Positions 5,350 through 12,035 of a stretch of DNA of 14,338 nucleotides are shown one piece after another. The notes beneath the pieces are model-generated. The model saw nothing but the letters and a program-made list of their open reading frames with translations, was not told the DNA's origin and ran no database searches. The stretch's first letter is position 1; each line of letters begins with the position of its first letter. The DNA comes from Candidatus Micrarchaeota archaeon CG08_land_8_20_14_0_20_59_11 (GTDB lineage: Archaea; Micrarchaeota; Micrarchaeia; Norongarragalinales; Norongarragalinaceae), in the NCBI GenBank assembly GCA_002763345.1, contig PEXZ01000036.1:1-14338 (forward strand), in the 5' to 3' direction. The position numbers were made by a program, and so were the translations under genes.

Positions 5350-6996
5350 ATGCGCATCATCGCCGTTCTCATCGTTTTGTCCGCCGCGCTAGCAGCAGCC
5401 GACGCGCAGTCCGCGGTCCTCTGGCTGGAAGCGCACCAGGACGCGAACGGTTCCTTCGGCGCGTACCAGGAGCACGCAACAGCCGCCGCAGCCTTGGCAC
5501 TAAGTGCGTGGAATTCCCCAAATGCCTCGCTTTCCCTTGCCTTGCTTTCTTCTTCCGCAGAAAATCCTGAAAGCTGGTTCTACGGCGCATGGGGCGAGGC
5601 GGACATTCCCGGCATAATGGCTTATTCGCTCGCAAAGGCGTCTCACGTGGCGAACGGCACGGCAATCGCGAACAACGTCCTGCCTTTCCAGAACTCGTCA
5701 TCTGGCGGATTCCGCGGCTATTACGACATGGGCGTCGGCGGTTCAGTTGATTCCGGCGTGGACACGTCCTGCGCCCTGATGGGACTTTCCTCGCTTGGAG
5801 TAATGCCCGCGCAGAATTCGTCTGCTGCAATCTCCTTCCTTTCCTCCCTGCAGAACGCGGACGGTTCCTTCAACCTCACCGCTTCCAAGACGCACGACTC
5901 CTTGTACTCGCTCGGTCCAAATCCCGCCAGCGAAACCGCGCTCGCGCTTCTCGCGCTGAAATCCGCGGGCGTCGCGTCTTCGGAGGTGCGGGTGCAGAAC
6001 GCGCTGAATTATCTGCACGCTTCTTCTTCGCAGAATTACAACGGAAGCGTTTATGCCGCTTCCCTTTCCGCACTTGCGTTCAACGAGCACGGCGAAACCG
6101 CTTACGTTTCGTCATCCCTTTCCTTTTTGCTGACGCTTCAGCACGCCGACGGCGGATTCGCTGACCAGTCCCGCATGTCCGACGCCTCAAACGCGCTGGA
6201 CACGGGCTTTGCGGCATACGCGCTCCGCTTCGCGCCGTCGCCGAGCCCATCACCATCCCCGTCGCCTTCGCCGTCCCCTTCGCCAAGTCCCTCGCCCAGC
6301 CCAACTCCTACACCTTCACCCTCGCCATCTCAGTCACCAAGTCCGTCGCCATCGCCCAGTCCGTCGCCTTCAGCCCGCAGCGTGTATGCCCGCATTTATT
6401 TCCCGCCAGTTGCAGGACGAGCAGACATCAATTCGCAGACGGAATGCTTCAACGCCCTTGACTGCTTCTCGCGCGTCGCCTCAATCTCGTGCACGTATTA
6501 CGCAGCCACCGGACCGCTTTACTGCGCCGGTGTTTCGCAGACGTGCTTCGTCACGGCGGTAAACAACGTGGCGCCGCCCTCCTCCGCCGAATACTGGAGG
6601 TTCGAGGTGAACGGCGCGCCCGCGTCAGTGGGCGTAAGTTGTTACCAGCCCTCAGACTGGGACGTGCTTGCGCTGCGTTACGTCGGCGGTTACTATGCGC
6701 CGACGCCGACCTATTATGCCCCGCCGACTCCGACTGCGGGCGCGCCCGGCTTTGTGCCAGCGCCGACCTATGCCGCCCCGACCGCCACACCGTCTGCAAG
6801 CACGCCTGCTGCAACAAGAAAACCCTCGCCGTCGTCGGAGCCGTCCGTCCTGCCTTTATTCAGCAATCCCGCCTCGCCGACGCCGATGCCCCAGACAGCC
6901 CTCGTCACAGCAGGCGAGTCGTCCTTTTACATGCTAGCGCTCGTGCTGGTAATAGGGTTCGCCTCGCTCGCGCTCTACCTGAATGCGCGCAGGTAG
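5350..6996 (+). CDS. cell-surface protein: terpenoid-cyclase-like repeat domain, Pro/Ser linker, DUF4430-like domain, C-terminal anchor
   Basis: The protein has 548 residues. Residues 1-19 are a signal peptide. Residues 20-295 hold at least three copies of the prenyltransferase/squalene-cyclase-type repeat (QDANGSFG at 30, QNADGSFN at 168, QHADGGFAD at 264), each preceded by a helix, as in alpha/alpha toroid domains. Residues 296-340 are a Pro-Ser repeat linker. Residues 345-445 hold a Cys-containing domain ending YWRFEVNGAPASVGVSCY and WDVLALRY, which resembles DUF4430, the small beta domain of transcobalamin and intrinsic factor. A second Pro/Thr-rich stretch (450-515) leads to a membrane helix at 526-545 and a short basic tail. 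The catalytic DxDD of squalene-hopene cyclase is not evident, so a binding role is likelier than cyclisation. Cobalamin or another small ligand is possible but unproven. The gene is divergent from the HTH regulator. Confidence 0.85.
   Translation: MRIIAVLIVLSAALAAADAQSAVLWLEAHQDANGSFGAYQEHATAAAALALSAWNSPNASLSLALLSSSAENPESWFYGAWGEADIPGIMAYSLAKASHVANGTAIANNVLPFQNSSSGGFRGYYDMGVGGSVDSGVDTSCALMGLSSLGVMPAQNSSAAISFLSSLQNADGSFNLTASKTHDSLYSLGPNPASETALALLALKSAGVASSEVRVQNALNYLHASSSQNYNGSVYAASLSALAFNEHGETAYVSSSLSFLLTLQHADGGFADQSRMSDASNALDTGFAAYALRFAPSPSPSPSPSPSPSPSPSPSPSPTPTPSPSPSQSPSPSPSPSPSPSARSVYARIYFPPVAGRADINSQTECFNALDCFSRVASISCTYYAATGPLYCAGVSQTCFVTAVNNVAPPSSAEYWRFEVNGAPASVGVSCYQPSDWDVLALRYVGGYYAPTPTYYAPPTPTAGAPGFVPAPTYAAPTATPSASTPAATRKPSPSSEPSVLPLFSNPASPTPMPQTALVTAGESSFYMLALVLVIGFASLALYLNARR
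6235..6371 (+). repeat. low-complexity Pro-Ser coding repeat
   Basis: Degenerate 6-base units (ccGtcN-type codons for Pro then Ser) encode about 45 residues of nearly pure PSPS with a few PTPT and SQSP variants. Codons vary at third positions, so the repeat is kept at protein level rather than being a fresh DNA expansion. It is a spacer between the two folded surface domains. Confidence 0.85.
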
Positions 6997-7009
6997 GAAT
7001 CAAAAGCGA

Positions 7010-7016
7010 TTTATTA
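7010..7016 (+). promoter_or_regulatory. TATA-like box ahead of hicB-trpS
   Basis: TTTATTA lies in the 78-base gap after the surface-protein gene, and a second A/T-rich box (TTTTTATT, 7034-7041) lies nearer the HicB start. Either could drive the hicB-trpS-small membrane protein string. The nearer box gives a short leader that would include the weak CAGGT site before the ATG at 7075. Confidence 0.4.
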
Positions 7017-7074
7017 ACCGCCCCCCATCAACGTTTTTATTCTGTCGCTCACTAGACTTTTGGAAGCAGGTAGC

Positions 7075-7239
7075 ATGAAATTCCACGTCGTTCTCGAAAA
7101 GCAGGACGAAGGCGGTTATACCGCCTACATCCCAGAACTTCCGGGCTGCGTTTCGCAGGGAGAAACAAAAAATGAGGCAATGGGGAATATAGGCGAGGCG
7201 CGCGAGCTTTACATGGACGAATTCAAGAGGCTGCTTTGA
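7075..7239 (+). CDS. HicB-like protein (orphan, antitoxin-type fold)
   Basis: This 54-residue protein reads MKFHVVLEKQDEGGYTAYIP, then ELPGCVSQGETKNEAMGNIGEARELYMDEFKRLL. The pattern of two strands, ELPGC, a G-E-T turn and a helix with A.xN..EA...Y matches the partial RNase H-like HicB domain. In HicAB toxin-antitoxin pairs HicB masks the RNA-cleaving HicA. No HicA-like frame (short, with the GSH motif) is present on either side, and the usual C-terminal DNA-binding extension of HicB is absent. This is therefore a solitary short HicB, a class common in archaea whose role is unsettled. It ends one base before the trpS ATG, so the two are almost certainly co-transcribed. Confidence 0.85.
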   Translation: MKFHVVLEKQDEGGYTAYIPELPGCVSQGETKNEAMGNIGEARELYMDEFKRLL

Positions 7240-7240
7240 A

Positions 7241-8317
7241 ATGGAGATAAATCCCTGGGGTAACGAACTCATCAAGGACTATGAGGAACTTTTCACGGAG
7301 TTCGGGCTGCAGCACGTGCCCGAGGAGCTGCGCAAGCGCCTGTCCGAGAGCCGCTACTTCCGCAGAGGCATCGTCTTCGCCCACCGCGACTTCGACGCGT
7401 TCGTGAAAAGCGCGGACAAAAAGGAGAAGGTCGCCGTGATGTCGGGCATCAAGCCGTCGAGCAGGTTCCACCTCGGAAGCAAGATGACCGCCGAGGAAAT
7501 CATATTTTTGCAGAAAAAATTCAAGGCGAAGGCGTTCTATTGCGTCGCCGACAACGAGGCGTATGCGGACAACGGGATGGCGTACGAGGAGACGGCGCCG
7601 CTCGCCGTCGACAACGTGGCGGACTTGCTGGCATTGGGACTCGATGAAAAGAACGCGGTTATTTACAAACAGTCGGAATGCTTGAACGTCCTGAACCTGG
7701 CGCAGCTTTTTGCGCGCCGCACAACTCTGAACACGCTCGAGGCGCTCTACGGGCACCAGAACCTCGGCTTGTATCTGGCGGTGCTCACGCAGGCTGGGGA
7801 CATCGTCCAGCCGCAACTCGGGGAGTTCGGAGGCAAGAAGCATGTCGTCGTTCCCGTCGGGATAGACCAGGACCCCCACCTCCGCTTTACGAGGGACGTC
7901 GCCGCCAAGTGTGGCTACGTTCTCCCTTCCTCCACCTATCACAGGTTTTTCAGGGCGCTGAACGGCGAGACGAAGATGAGCAAGCGCGAGCCGATGGGCA
8001 TCCTCACGCTCAACGATTCCCCCGAACTCGTCAGGAAGAAGCTGGTGCGGGCGTTTACCGGAGGGCGTGCGACTGTCGAGGAGCAGAAACGTCTGGGCGG
8101 GGAGTGGCGCAAGTGCGTCGTCTACGAGCTCATGCTGTTCCACTTCGAGGACGACGACGCGGAGCTCGCGAAGGTGAAGCGCGACTGCGAGACGGGCAAG
8201 ATAATGTGCGGCGAGTGCAAGGCGCGCCGCGTCGAGAAGATAAACGCCTGGCTCAAGGCGCACCGGGAGCGCAGGAAAAAAGCGATGCCCAAGGCGGAAA
8301 AACTGCTCTCTCGCTGA
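7241..8317 (+). CDS. trpS: tryptophan--tRNA ligase
   Basis: This class I aminoacyl-tRNA synthetase charges tRNA-Trp with tryptophan using ATP. The 358 residues hold a HIGH-type signature as FHLGSK (76-81), the stretch TQAGDIVQPQLGEFGGKKHVVVPVGIDQDPHLRFTRD (183-219, ATP/Trp pocket) and a KMSKS-type loop KMSKR (245-249). A C-terminal anticodon-binding helical part follows, with AFTGGRATVEEQKRLGG (271-287) and CVVYELMLFHFEDDD (292-306). VPVGIDQDPHLR and the AFTGGR segment are typical of archaeal/eukaryotic-type TrpRS. HLGS in place of HIGH is a variant of the first signature; the Leu and Ser substitutions are conservative for the class. The ATG follows the HicB stop by one base, with no clear ribosome site, which suggests coupled translation. 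Confidence 0.95.
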   Translation: MEINPWGNELIKDYEELFTEFGLQHVPEELRKRLSESRYFRRGIVFAHRDFDAFVKSADKKEKVAVMSGIKPSSRFHLGSKMTAEEIIFLQKKFKAKAFYCVADNEAYADNGMAYEETAPLAVDNVADLLALGLDEKNAVIYKQSECLNVLNLAQLFARRTTLNTLEALYGHQNLGLYLAVLTQAGDIVQPQLGEFGGKKHVVVPVGIDQDPHLRFTRDVAAKCGYVLPSSTYHRFFRALNGETKMSKREPMGILTLNDSPELVRKKLVRAFTGGRATVEEQKRLGGEWRKCVVYELMLFHFEDDDAELAKVKRDCETGKIMCGECKARRVEKINAWLKAHRERRKKAMPKAEKLLSR

Positions 8318-8322
8318 GTCGC

Positions 8323-8571
8323 ATGAAAAAAGCCGCGATTCTATTTTTGGTTTTCCTATTTCTCATTCTGCTTGCGTGGGCGCCGTGGATGGACGACAAG
8401 GCACTTCACGACAGGATTCTGGCGGAAAAAGGCGGGATCGACGGCACCGTGAACAGGCAGACTGGCGAGCTGTTTTGCGACTACGGCGTGTCATGGCTTC
8501 CATTCGGCAGGTACGTCGCGAGTTGCGAGGGCGGCTATTACGTGACGTTCTACGGCGGCGTGCTCCCGTAA
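8323..8571 (+). CDS. small single-pass membrane or secreted protein, unknown function
   Basis: This 82-residue protein begins MKKAAILFLVFLFLILLAWAPWM: two Lys and then a strongly hydrophobic helix (4-20), a signal anchor or uncleaved signal peptide. The remaining 60 residues are outside the membrane and contain two cysteines (CDYGVSWLPFGRYVASC) that could form a disulfide, ending in aromatic-rich GGYYVTFYGG. I do not recognise the family. The ATG at 8323 lies five bases after the trpS stop. The same frame stays open far upstream inside trpS, but that part is a shadow. High third-position GC matching its neighbours and a plausible membrane topology support it as real. Confidence 0.75.
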   Translation: MKKAAILFLVFLFLILLAWAPWMDDKALHDRILAEKGGIDGTVNRQTGELFCDYGVSWLPFGRYVASCEGGYYVTFYGGVLP

Positions 8572-8574
8572 GGG

Positions 8575-8582
8575 ATTTATAT
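8575..8582 (+). promoter_or_regulatory. TATA box of scpA
   Basis: ATTTATAT sits inside the near-palindrome GGGATTTATATCCC (8572-8585), directly after the stop of the small membrane protein. A start about 25 bases downstream would give a short leader carrying GGGAAGG (8610-8616) before the ATG at 8627. The symmetric GGGAT/ATCCC flanks could be an operator or chance. Confidence 0.6.
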
Positions 8583-8626
8583 CCCGTCTTCGTGCCTTTT
8601 TCACCCACCGGGAAGGCAGAAATCAA

Positions 8627-9352
8627 ATGGACCTCCTAGAAATAGTAATCCAACCGACATGGCGCGAATTTCTCGTAGACCTAGTTGCCAGCGAGCGCAT
8701 GGACCCGTGGGACTTGGATATCGTGCAGGTGGCGGACGTTTATTTGTCGCGTGTGCGGCAGATTAAGGCGCTGGATTTGCGCCTGCCCGCGAACGTGATT
8801 CTTGCGTCGGCAATCATGCTCCACTACAAGGCGGACGCGCTGCGTCTCGAGGAAGTGGCTGCCGAGCCAGAGGAATACGCCGAGCCGAAGATAGACGAGG
8901 ATTTGCCCGAACTGATGCTGAAGGCGAACCGTCCGCGCTCGAGGCGCGTGACGCTGGACGAACTCGTGCGCGCAGTCGGCGACGTGATGCGCTCCGGCAG
9001 GAAGGGCACCCCGCGCGCGCCGATAACGCAGGTGTTCAACCTTGACGTGCCGACGAGGGGCATGAACGAGCGCATGCAGGAGCTCTACGAGAAGGCGTCG
9101 GCGATGAAGGATTCGGAGGACATCGTTCTGTTTTCGTCGCTCATCGGCGAATGGACTCCCGAGTTCGTCATATCCTGCATTTTGCCCTTGATGCACCTCG
9201 TGCAGGAGGAGCGCATGATGGCGTGGCAGGACGAGTATTTCGGAGAGATATTTCTGAAGGTTTTGGAGGGAAAGGAAGTAATGGGGGCGGAAGCGGCTGC
9301 CAATGTCGTCGAGGGTTCGGCGGCGGAAGCGGTTGCGGTAAGCGCGGCATAG
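8627..9352 (+). CDS. scpA: segregation and condensation protein A (ScpA kleisin)
   Basis: ScpA bridges the two heads of the SMC dimer in prokaryotic condensin, which compacts and segregates chromosomes. The 241-residue product has the kleisin N-terminal helices that contact the SMC neck (DLLEIVIQPTWREFLVDLVASERMDPWDLDIVQVADVYLSRV) and the family segment LRLPANVILASAIMLHYKADAL. An acidic middle follows, and the C-terminal winged helix contains EDIVLFSSLI and FVISCILPLMHLVQEERMMAWQDEYFGEIFLKV. The last 25 residues are an Ala/Val/Glu tail. No smc or scpB gene lies in the window. It has its own TATA box and a GGGAAGG ribosome site. Confidence 0.92.
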   Translation: MDLLEIVIQPTWREFLVDLVASERMDPWDLDIVQVADVYLSRVRQIKALDLRLPANVILASAIMLHYKADALRLEEVAAEPEEYAEPKIDEDLPELMLKANRPRSRRVTLDELVRAVGDVMRSGRKGTPRAPITQVFNLDVPTRGMNERMQELYEKASAMKDSEDIVLFSSLIGEWTPEFVISCILPLMHLVQEERMMAWQDEYFGEIFLKVLEGKEVMGAEAAANVVEGSAAEAVAVSAA

Positions 9353-9357
9353 CATGC

Positions 9358-9366
9358 TTTTAAATA
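9358..9366 (+). promoter_or_regulatory. TATA box of the pilin-like gene cluster
   Basis: TTTTAAATA begins six bases after the scpA stop and about 40 bases before the first pilin-like gene. A start near 9388 would leave a short leader that includes GGTGAT (9389-9394). It is the only strong box before the six-gene run, apart from a weaker one at 10774. Confidence 0.6.
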
Positions 9367-9397
9367 AACGGAATGTAATGGTTGCAAGGGTGATGTG

Positions 9398-9865
9398 ATG
9401 AAGATGCGCGGACAGGCTTTCGAGACGATGATGCTGGTCATTTCCGTTATCGTGGCAGTTGCCATATTGGGCATACTGCTCAGCTTCCTCGGCGGCATAG
9501 GCACCTTCGGGGCGAACGCGAAGGAGGTGCTGCCCGACCTCGTGAAGAAGGTTTCGCAGAGGGGCTACGGAGTTGAGGTGCGCGGGAAGGTGGAATTCAC
9601 CGCAGCTGACCGGTTCTACCGCAAGAATGCCATAGGCGAATCCGCAGTTGCGGAGAACAACCTCGACTTCTTCTGCGACGACGATGCGATATGCGGCGAC
9701 AAATCCGCGCCCCTGACAGTCACCGAGAACAGCATCGTCGTCAACAAGAAAATCACGGGCGCCATAGCAGCCTGTACCGAGGACGGCGTGGAATATCACA
9801 TCTTCATAGCGGCGAAGGATACCGAAGCCTCAAGCGAGGCGGAAGAGACGTGCAACCTGGCGTAG
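9398..9865 (+). CDS. pilin-like protein A (class III signal peptide)
   Basis: This 155-residue protein begins MKMRGQAFETMMLVISVIVA. A short basic stretch, Gly-Gln with a Glu four residues on, and a 20-residue hydrophobic helix form the pattern cut by archaeal prepilin peptidases (PibD/FlaK type), with cleavage expected between Gly-5 and Gln-6. The ectodomain is mixed and contains four cysteines, in CDDDAIC and near CTEDG and ETCN, likely as disulfides. Two starts are possible: ATG 9398, or ATG 9404 (MRGQAFE), which is better spaced from the GGTGAT site at 9389-9394. It is the first gene of a six-gene plus-strand cluster with the same N-terminal layout and a likely TATA box at 9358. The exact family is not recognised; a role as pilin or pseudopilin subunit is inferred. 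Confidence 0.8.
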   Translation: MKMRGQAFETMMLVISVIVAVAILGILLSFLGGIGTFGANAKEVLPDLVKKVSQRGYGVEVRGKVEFTAADRFYRKNAIGESAVAENNLDFFCDDDAICGDKSAPLTVTENSIVVNKKITGAIAACTEDGVEYHIFIAAKDTEASSEAEETCNLA

Positions 9866-9873
9866 GTGTTTTA

Positions 9874-10074
9874 TTGCCGGGCTCCCCTATCCTTCACGTG
9901 GGAAAGCGCCGTCGCGCCTCCGAGTGGGCGCCCATATATCTGGTGCTAGTCGTCGCAATCGCGCTCGTGCTGCTCATAACGCTCGTCAAGCCGATGTTCA
10001 GGGGCGCGCAGGCGTCCGCGTCGTCGAACCTCGATACCGCGCAGACGATTGCGAAGAGCGCCCTGTTTCCGTAG
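9874..10074 (+). CDS. pilin-like small membrane protein B
   Basis: The gene is short and has a basic N-terminus (GKRRRASEW) followed by one hydrophobic helix (PIYLVLVVAIALVLLITLV) and a small tail of 30 residues rich in Ala, Ser and Thr with no cysteine. Two starts are plausible. TTG 9874 lies five bases after GGTG (9865-9868) and gives 66 residues; GTG 9898 gives 58 residues and begins directly before GKRRR, with no ribosome site. I list the longer form. The frame stays open upstream inside gene A, but that part is a shadow. Glu in front of the helix resembles the class III pattern, though no Gly-Gln cleavage site is present. The position between genes A and C suggests a minor pilin or assembly partner. 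Confidence 0.65.
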   Translation: MPGSPILHVGKRRRASEWAPIYLVLVVAIALVLLITLVKPMFRGAQASASSNLDTAQTIAKSALFP

Positions 10075-10083
10075 TGTGATGCG

Positions 10084-10767
10084 ATGAAAAAGCGCGGACA
10101 GATGGAGGCGCCGATTGAGCTTTTCGTGGCGGTAATCGTCCTCTCGCTGAGCCTCGCGCTCGCCTTCAGCGTCATGAGCAGGACCGACGAGGGAAAGTGC
10201 ATCGCGAAACTTCGCACCGAGACGGACAAGCTGCAGGCCGCGATGCTCGACGTGGCGTTCGCCTCGCCCCCGACGTCCCGCACCGTCCTCTTCGAAATGA
10301 CGCGCTGCGGCAACCTGGCAATCGACGGCTTGCGCTTCGTCTATTACTCGAAGTCCGAATGGTGCGAGCTGTGCCAGGCGCATTACGGCGGGTGCTGGCA
10401 GATTGTTCCCATAGCGAAGGATCAGGACGGCGCCTACAAGATTGTTTCCGACGCGGTTTCCTGCGTCAACATCGCGGGGGACATCTTCCTGCGGAGCGAC
10501 GATGCGTGCGACGAACTCAGCAGCAACCCGTGCCCGCCGGACGAGGACGACTGCAAATCGGGAGTTCCGCGCGGAATATGGAGCGGTGACCCCCTTTCGC
10601 TGACGCGCTGGCTCACCATGGGCAAGAGCGGCACCAGCACGGTGTACAGAATCACGCTTACCAAGTCAGTGACCGCCGGTTCTCAGGAGGTAACGACCGG
10701 CACGGGCAGCGAGTCCGGTGAAATCATCGTCTGCGCCCGTTCCGCCGCAGCCGAAAGCGAGTCCTAG
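10084..10767 (+). CDS. pilin-like protein C (class III signal peptide, Cys-rich ectodomain)
   Basis: This 227-residue protein starts MKKRGQMEAPIELFVAVIVL. Its KKRG|Q junction, nearby Glu residues and long hydrophobic helix (10-31) match the class III prepilin pattern clearly. The ectodomain carries ten cysteines (39, 75, 94, 97, 104, 127, 142, 150, 157, 217), including CELCQAHYGGC and a dense acidic CPPDEDDC segment. It is therefore either disulfide-rich or metal-binding. A Ser/Thr/Gly-rich part precedes the last strand. The ATG lies nine bases after the stop of gene B with only a weak GTGAT site. Family not recognised; the size and cysteine content suggest a surface-exposed tip or minor pilin rather than a major filament subunit. 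Confidence 0.82.
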   Translation: MKKRGQMEAPIELFVAVIVLSLSLALAFSVMSRTDEGKCIAKLRTETDKLQAAMLDVAFASPPTSRTVLFEMTRCGNLAIDGLRFVYYSKSEWCELCQAHYGGCWQIVPIAKDQDGAYKIVSDAVSCVNIAGDIFLRSDDACDELSSNPCPPDEDDCKSGVPRGIWSGDPLSLTRWLTMGKSGTSTVYRITLTKSVTAGSQEVTTGTGSESGEIIVCARSAAAESES

Positions 10768-10803
10768 GCGCAGCTATTTTAATCCGCTTTGATTACCTCG
10801 GTT

Positions 10804-11532
10804 ATGGTGGAGGAGCCGCGCTTGGACGACGCATGCCCCTGTTTGCTGCATCCGCGGATGCAGCCAGCCAAGCGTCCAGCAGGGCGTTCGCAAATCGCCC
10901 TCTGGATGCTCACGAAGTTCGCCATGATATTCTTCATCGGCGCGCTCGCGCTGATTCTCCTCGGCATGAGCAGCCGCGAACAATCGGGGTTATGCGACGA
11001 GCAGGCGGGTCGCGTGACGAGTTCCGTCTCCGGCGCGCTCGTGCAGGTGCTCAGCTCGCCGATTGAGGACGAGCGCAAGGTTTACCCGTTCGAGACGTCG
11101 CTTTCCGTGGGGCGCTCGGATTTCGAGCTCTATACCGTGAACATAACGAAGCACACCGTAGGCGACGCGCGGAGCATCGTCATCGACGTCCTCCCGCGCA
11201 GCCCCACGTGCAAGGCGTCGGGCAGCATCGGCATCGATTCTGACGTCGTCGTGCATTTCTCGGGGCCGCGGCGCTACGACACCCCTGAAGGCCCGTGCCT
11301 GACGCTCGAACCGTCGAGCGCGAAGCAGCGCAGCTACTATCTCGTTGTCATAAAATGCTCGACGAAAAGGTGGCCTGCAGAGCAGCACGTCTATCTCGAT
11401 GACTGCACCTTCAACAACCCCGCGGAGTGCATCACGCTTGAAACCGAATCGATTGCGGCGTGCTGCGGGTGGACGCAGTCAGCGAGCACTGGCAGTCAGG
11501 CGGAGCCGCAGTGCGAGGCGGAAATCGAATGA
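10804..11532 (+). CDS. pilin-like or membrane-anchored protein D
   Basis: Downstream of the start the protein has a basic stretch (AKRPAGRSQIALWMLTKF) and one membrane helix (FAMIFFIGALALILLGM). An ectodomain of about 190 residues follows, with nine cysteines, including a CC pair near the C-terminus. The start is uncertain. ATG 10804 is 26 bases from a TATA-like ATTTTAAT (10775-10782) and would be leaderless. TTG 10822 sits six bases after GGAGGAG (10809-10815). ATG 10858 gives the short basic N-terminus seen in neighbouring genes but lies inside a perfect palindrome (10845-10864). ATG 10906 begins in the helix. I list the longest supported form. The end overlaps gene E in an ATGA. No family recognised; its place suggests a partner of genes A-F. 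Confidence 0.75.
   Translation: MVEEPRLDDACPCLLHPRMQPAKRPAGRSQIALWMLTKFAMIFFIGALALILLGMSSREQSGLCDEQAGRVTSSVSGALVQVLSSPIEDERKVYPFETSLSVGRSDFELYTVNITKHTVGDARSIVIDVLPRSPTCKASGSIGIDSDVVVHFSGPRRYDTPEGPCLTLEPSSAKQRSYYLVVIKCSTKRWPAEQHVYLDDCTFNNPAECITLETESIAACCGWTQSASTGSQAEPQCEAEIE
10845..10864. repeat. perfect 20-bp palindrome at the start region of gene D
   Basis: The 20 bases from 10845 (GCTGCATCCG...) are their own reverse complement. The ATG at 10858 lies in the right arm, so an RNA hairpin would bury that start codon. A second hairpin (AGGGCG at 10881-10886, CGCCCT at 10896-10901) follows closely. Confidence 0.7.
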
Positions 11533-12035
11533 AAACGCGGCGTCGCGCATTCGTCGGTCCTCTCGGCGACGACATCCCAAGCATCTTTCCGATAGTCGCG
11601 GGGGTGCTGCTCTTCATCAGCACGATGGCGTATGCGGCGTCGCTCGTCGCGGAGAAGAACAGCTACCTTGAAATCCGCAAGGCGTCGCTCGGGCTGTCGT
11701 ATCTCGTGACCGCTCGCGGGCAGATGACGAAGGCGGACCTGAAAGCGATTTGCGAAGACAAGCTCGAGAAGTACGGCACGAATTCGCGCGTGAAATTCCT
11801 CGTCACGCTCAACCGCGAGTGCGGCGGCTACGTCTTCGACACGGACCCGCTCGCGCCCTACGCCGTGAGCGCGGCGTACGGTTACTGCTCAAATCTCGAC
11901 GATGCTGCAATCGTCGGTTCCGAGATTTCAGCGCGGAGCCCCGTCGTGCTCAACTACCCTGTTGCGGTTCCGTGCCCCGAGGAGGAGTCCCCGACCGAAG
12001 GTTTCGGGATGATAAACGTGATTGTATGGCGATGA
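11529..12035 (+). CDS. pilin-like or membrane-anchored protein E
   Basis: This 168-residue protein starts MKTRRRAFVGPLGDDIPSIF and runs into a hydrophobic helix (about 17-38, FPIVAGVLLFISTMAYAAS). The ectodomain has four cysteines (AICED, RECGG, YGYCS, VPCPE) and a mixed alpha/beta composition. The basic stretch and the acidic residues just before the helix follow the same layout as its neighbours, but without a clear Gly-Gln cleavage site. The ATG overlaps the gene D stop (ATGA, 11529-11532), and its own TGA overlaps the start of gene F, so D, E and F are probably translationally coupled. The frame stays open back to 11460 inside gene D; that part is a shadow. Function not recognised. Confidence 0.8.
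   Translation: MKTRRRAFVGPLGDDIPSIFPIVAGVLLFISTMAYAASLVAEKNSYLEIRKASLGLSYLVTARGQMTKADLKAICEDKLEKYGTNSRVKFLVTLNRECGGYVFDTDPLAPYAVSAAYGYCSNLDDAAIVGSEISARSPVVLNYPVAVPCPEEESPTEGFGMINVIVWR

Noticed and set aside
5319..5372. longer N-terminus for the HTH protein
   Set aside because: It would overlap the first codons of the divergent surface-protein gene and place the start upstream of the best TATA box.
6235..6371. possible CRISPR-like or tandem DNA repeat
   Set aside because: The repetition is a degenerate Pro-Ser codon pattern inside an open frame, with no spacers of constant length.
7223..8263. 346-residue minus-strand open frame
   Set aside because: It lies wholly opposite trpS, and its composition (Leu/Arg/Val/His-rich) is that of a shadow frame.
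7678..8322. upstream extension of the small membrane protein frame inside trpS
   Set aside because: The extension is out of frame within trpS. Only the part from ATG 8323, with its signal-anchor start, looks like a protein.
8572..8585. intrinsic terminator in the GGGATTTATATCCC palindrome
   Set aside because: The stem would be only five base pairs with no T-run. The A/T core reads better as the scpA TATA box.
8681..9799. 372-residue minus-strand open frame
   Set aside because: It is antisense to scpA and pilin-like gene A and crosses the likely promoter between them. The translation has no recognisable domain.
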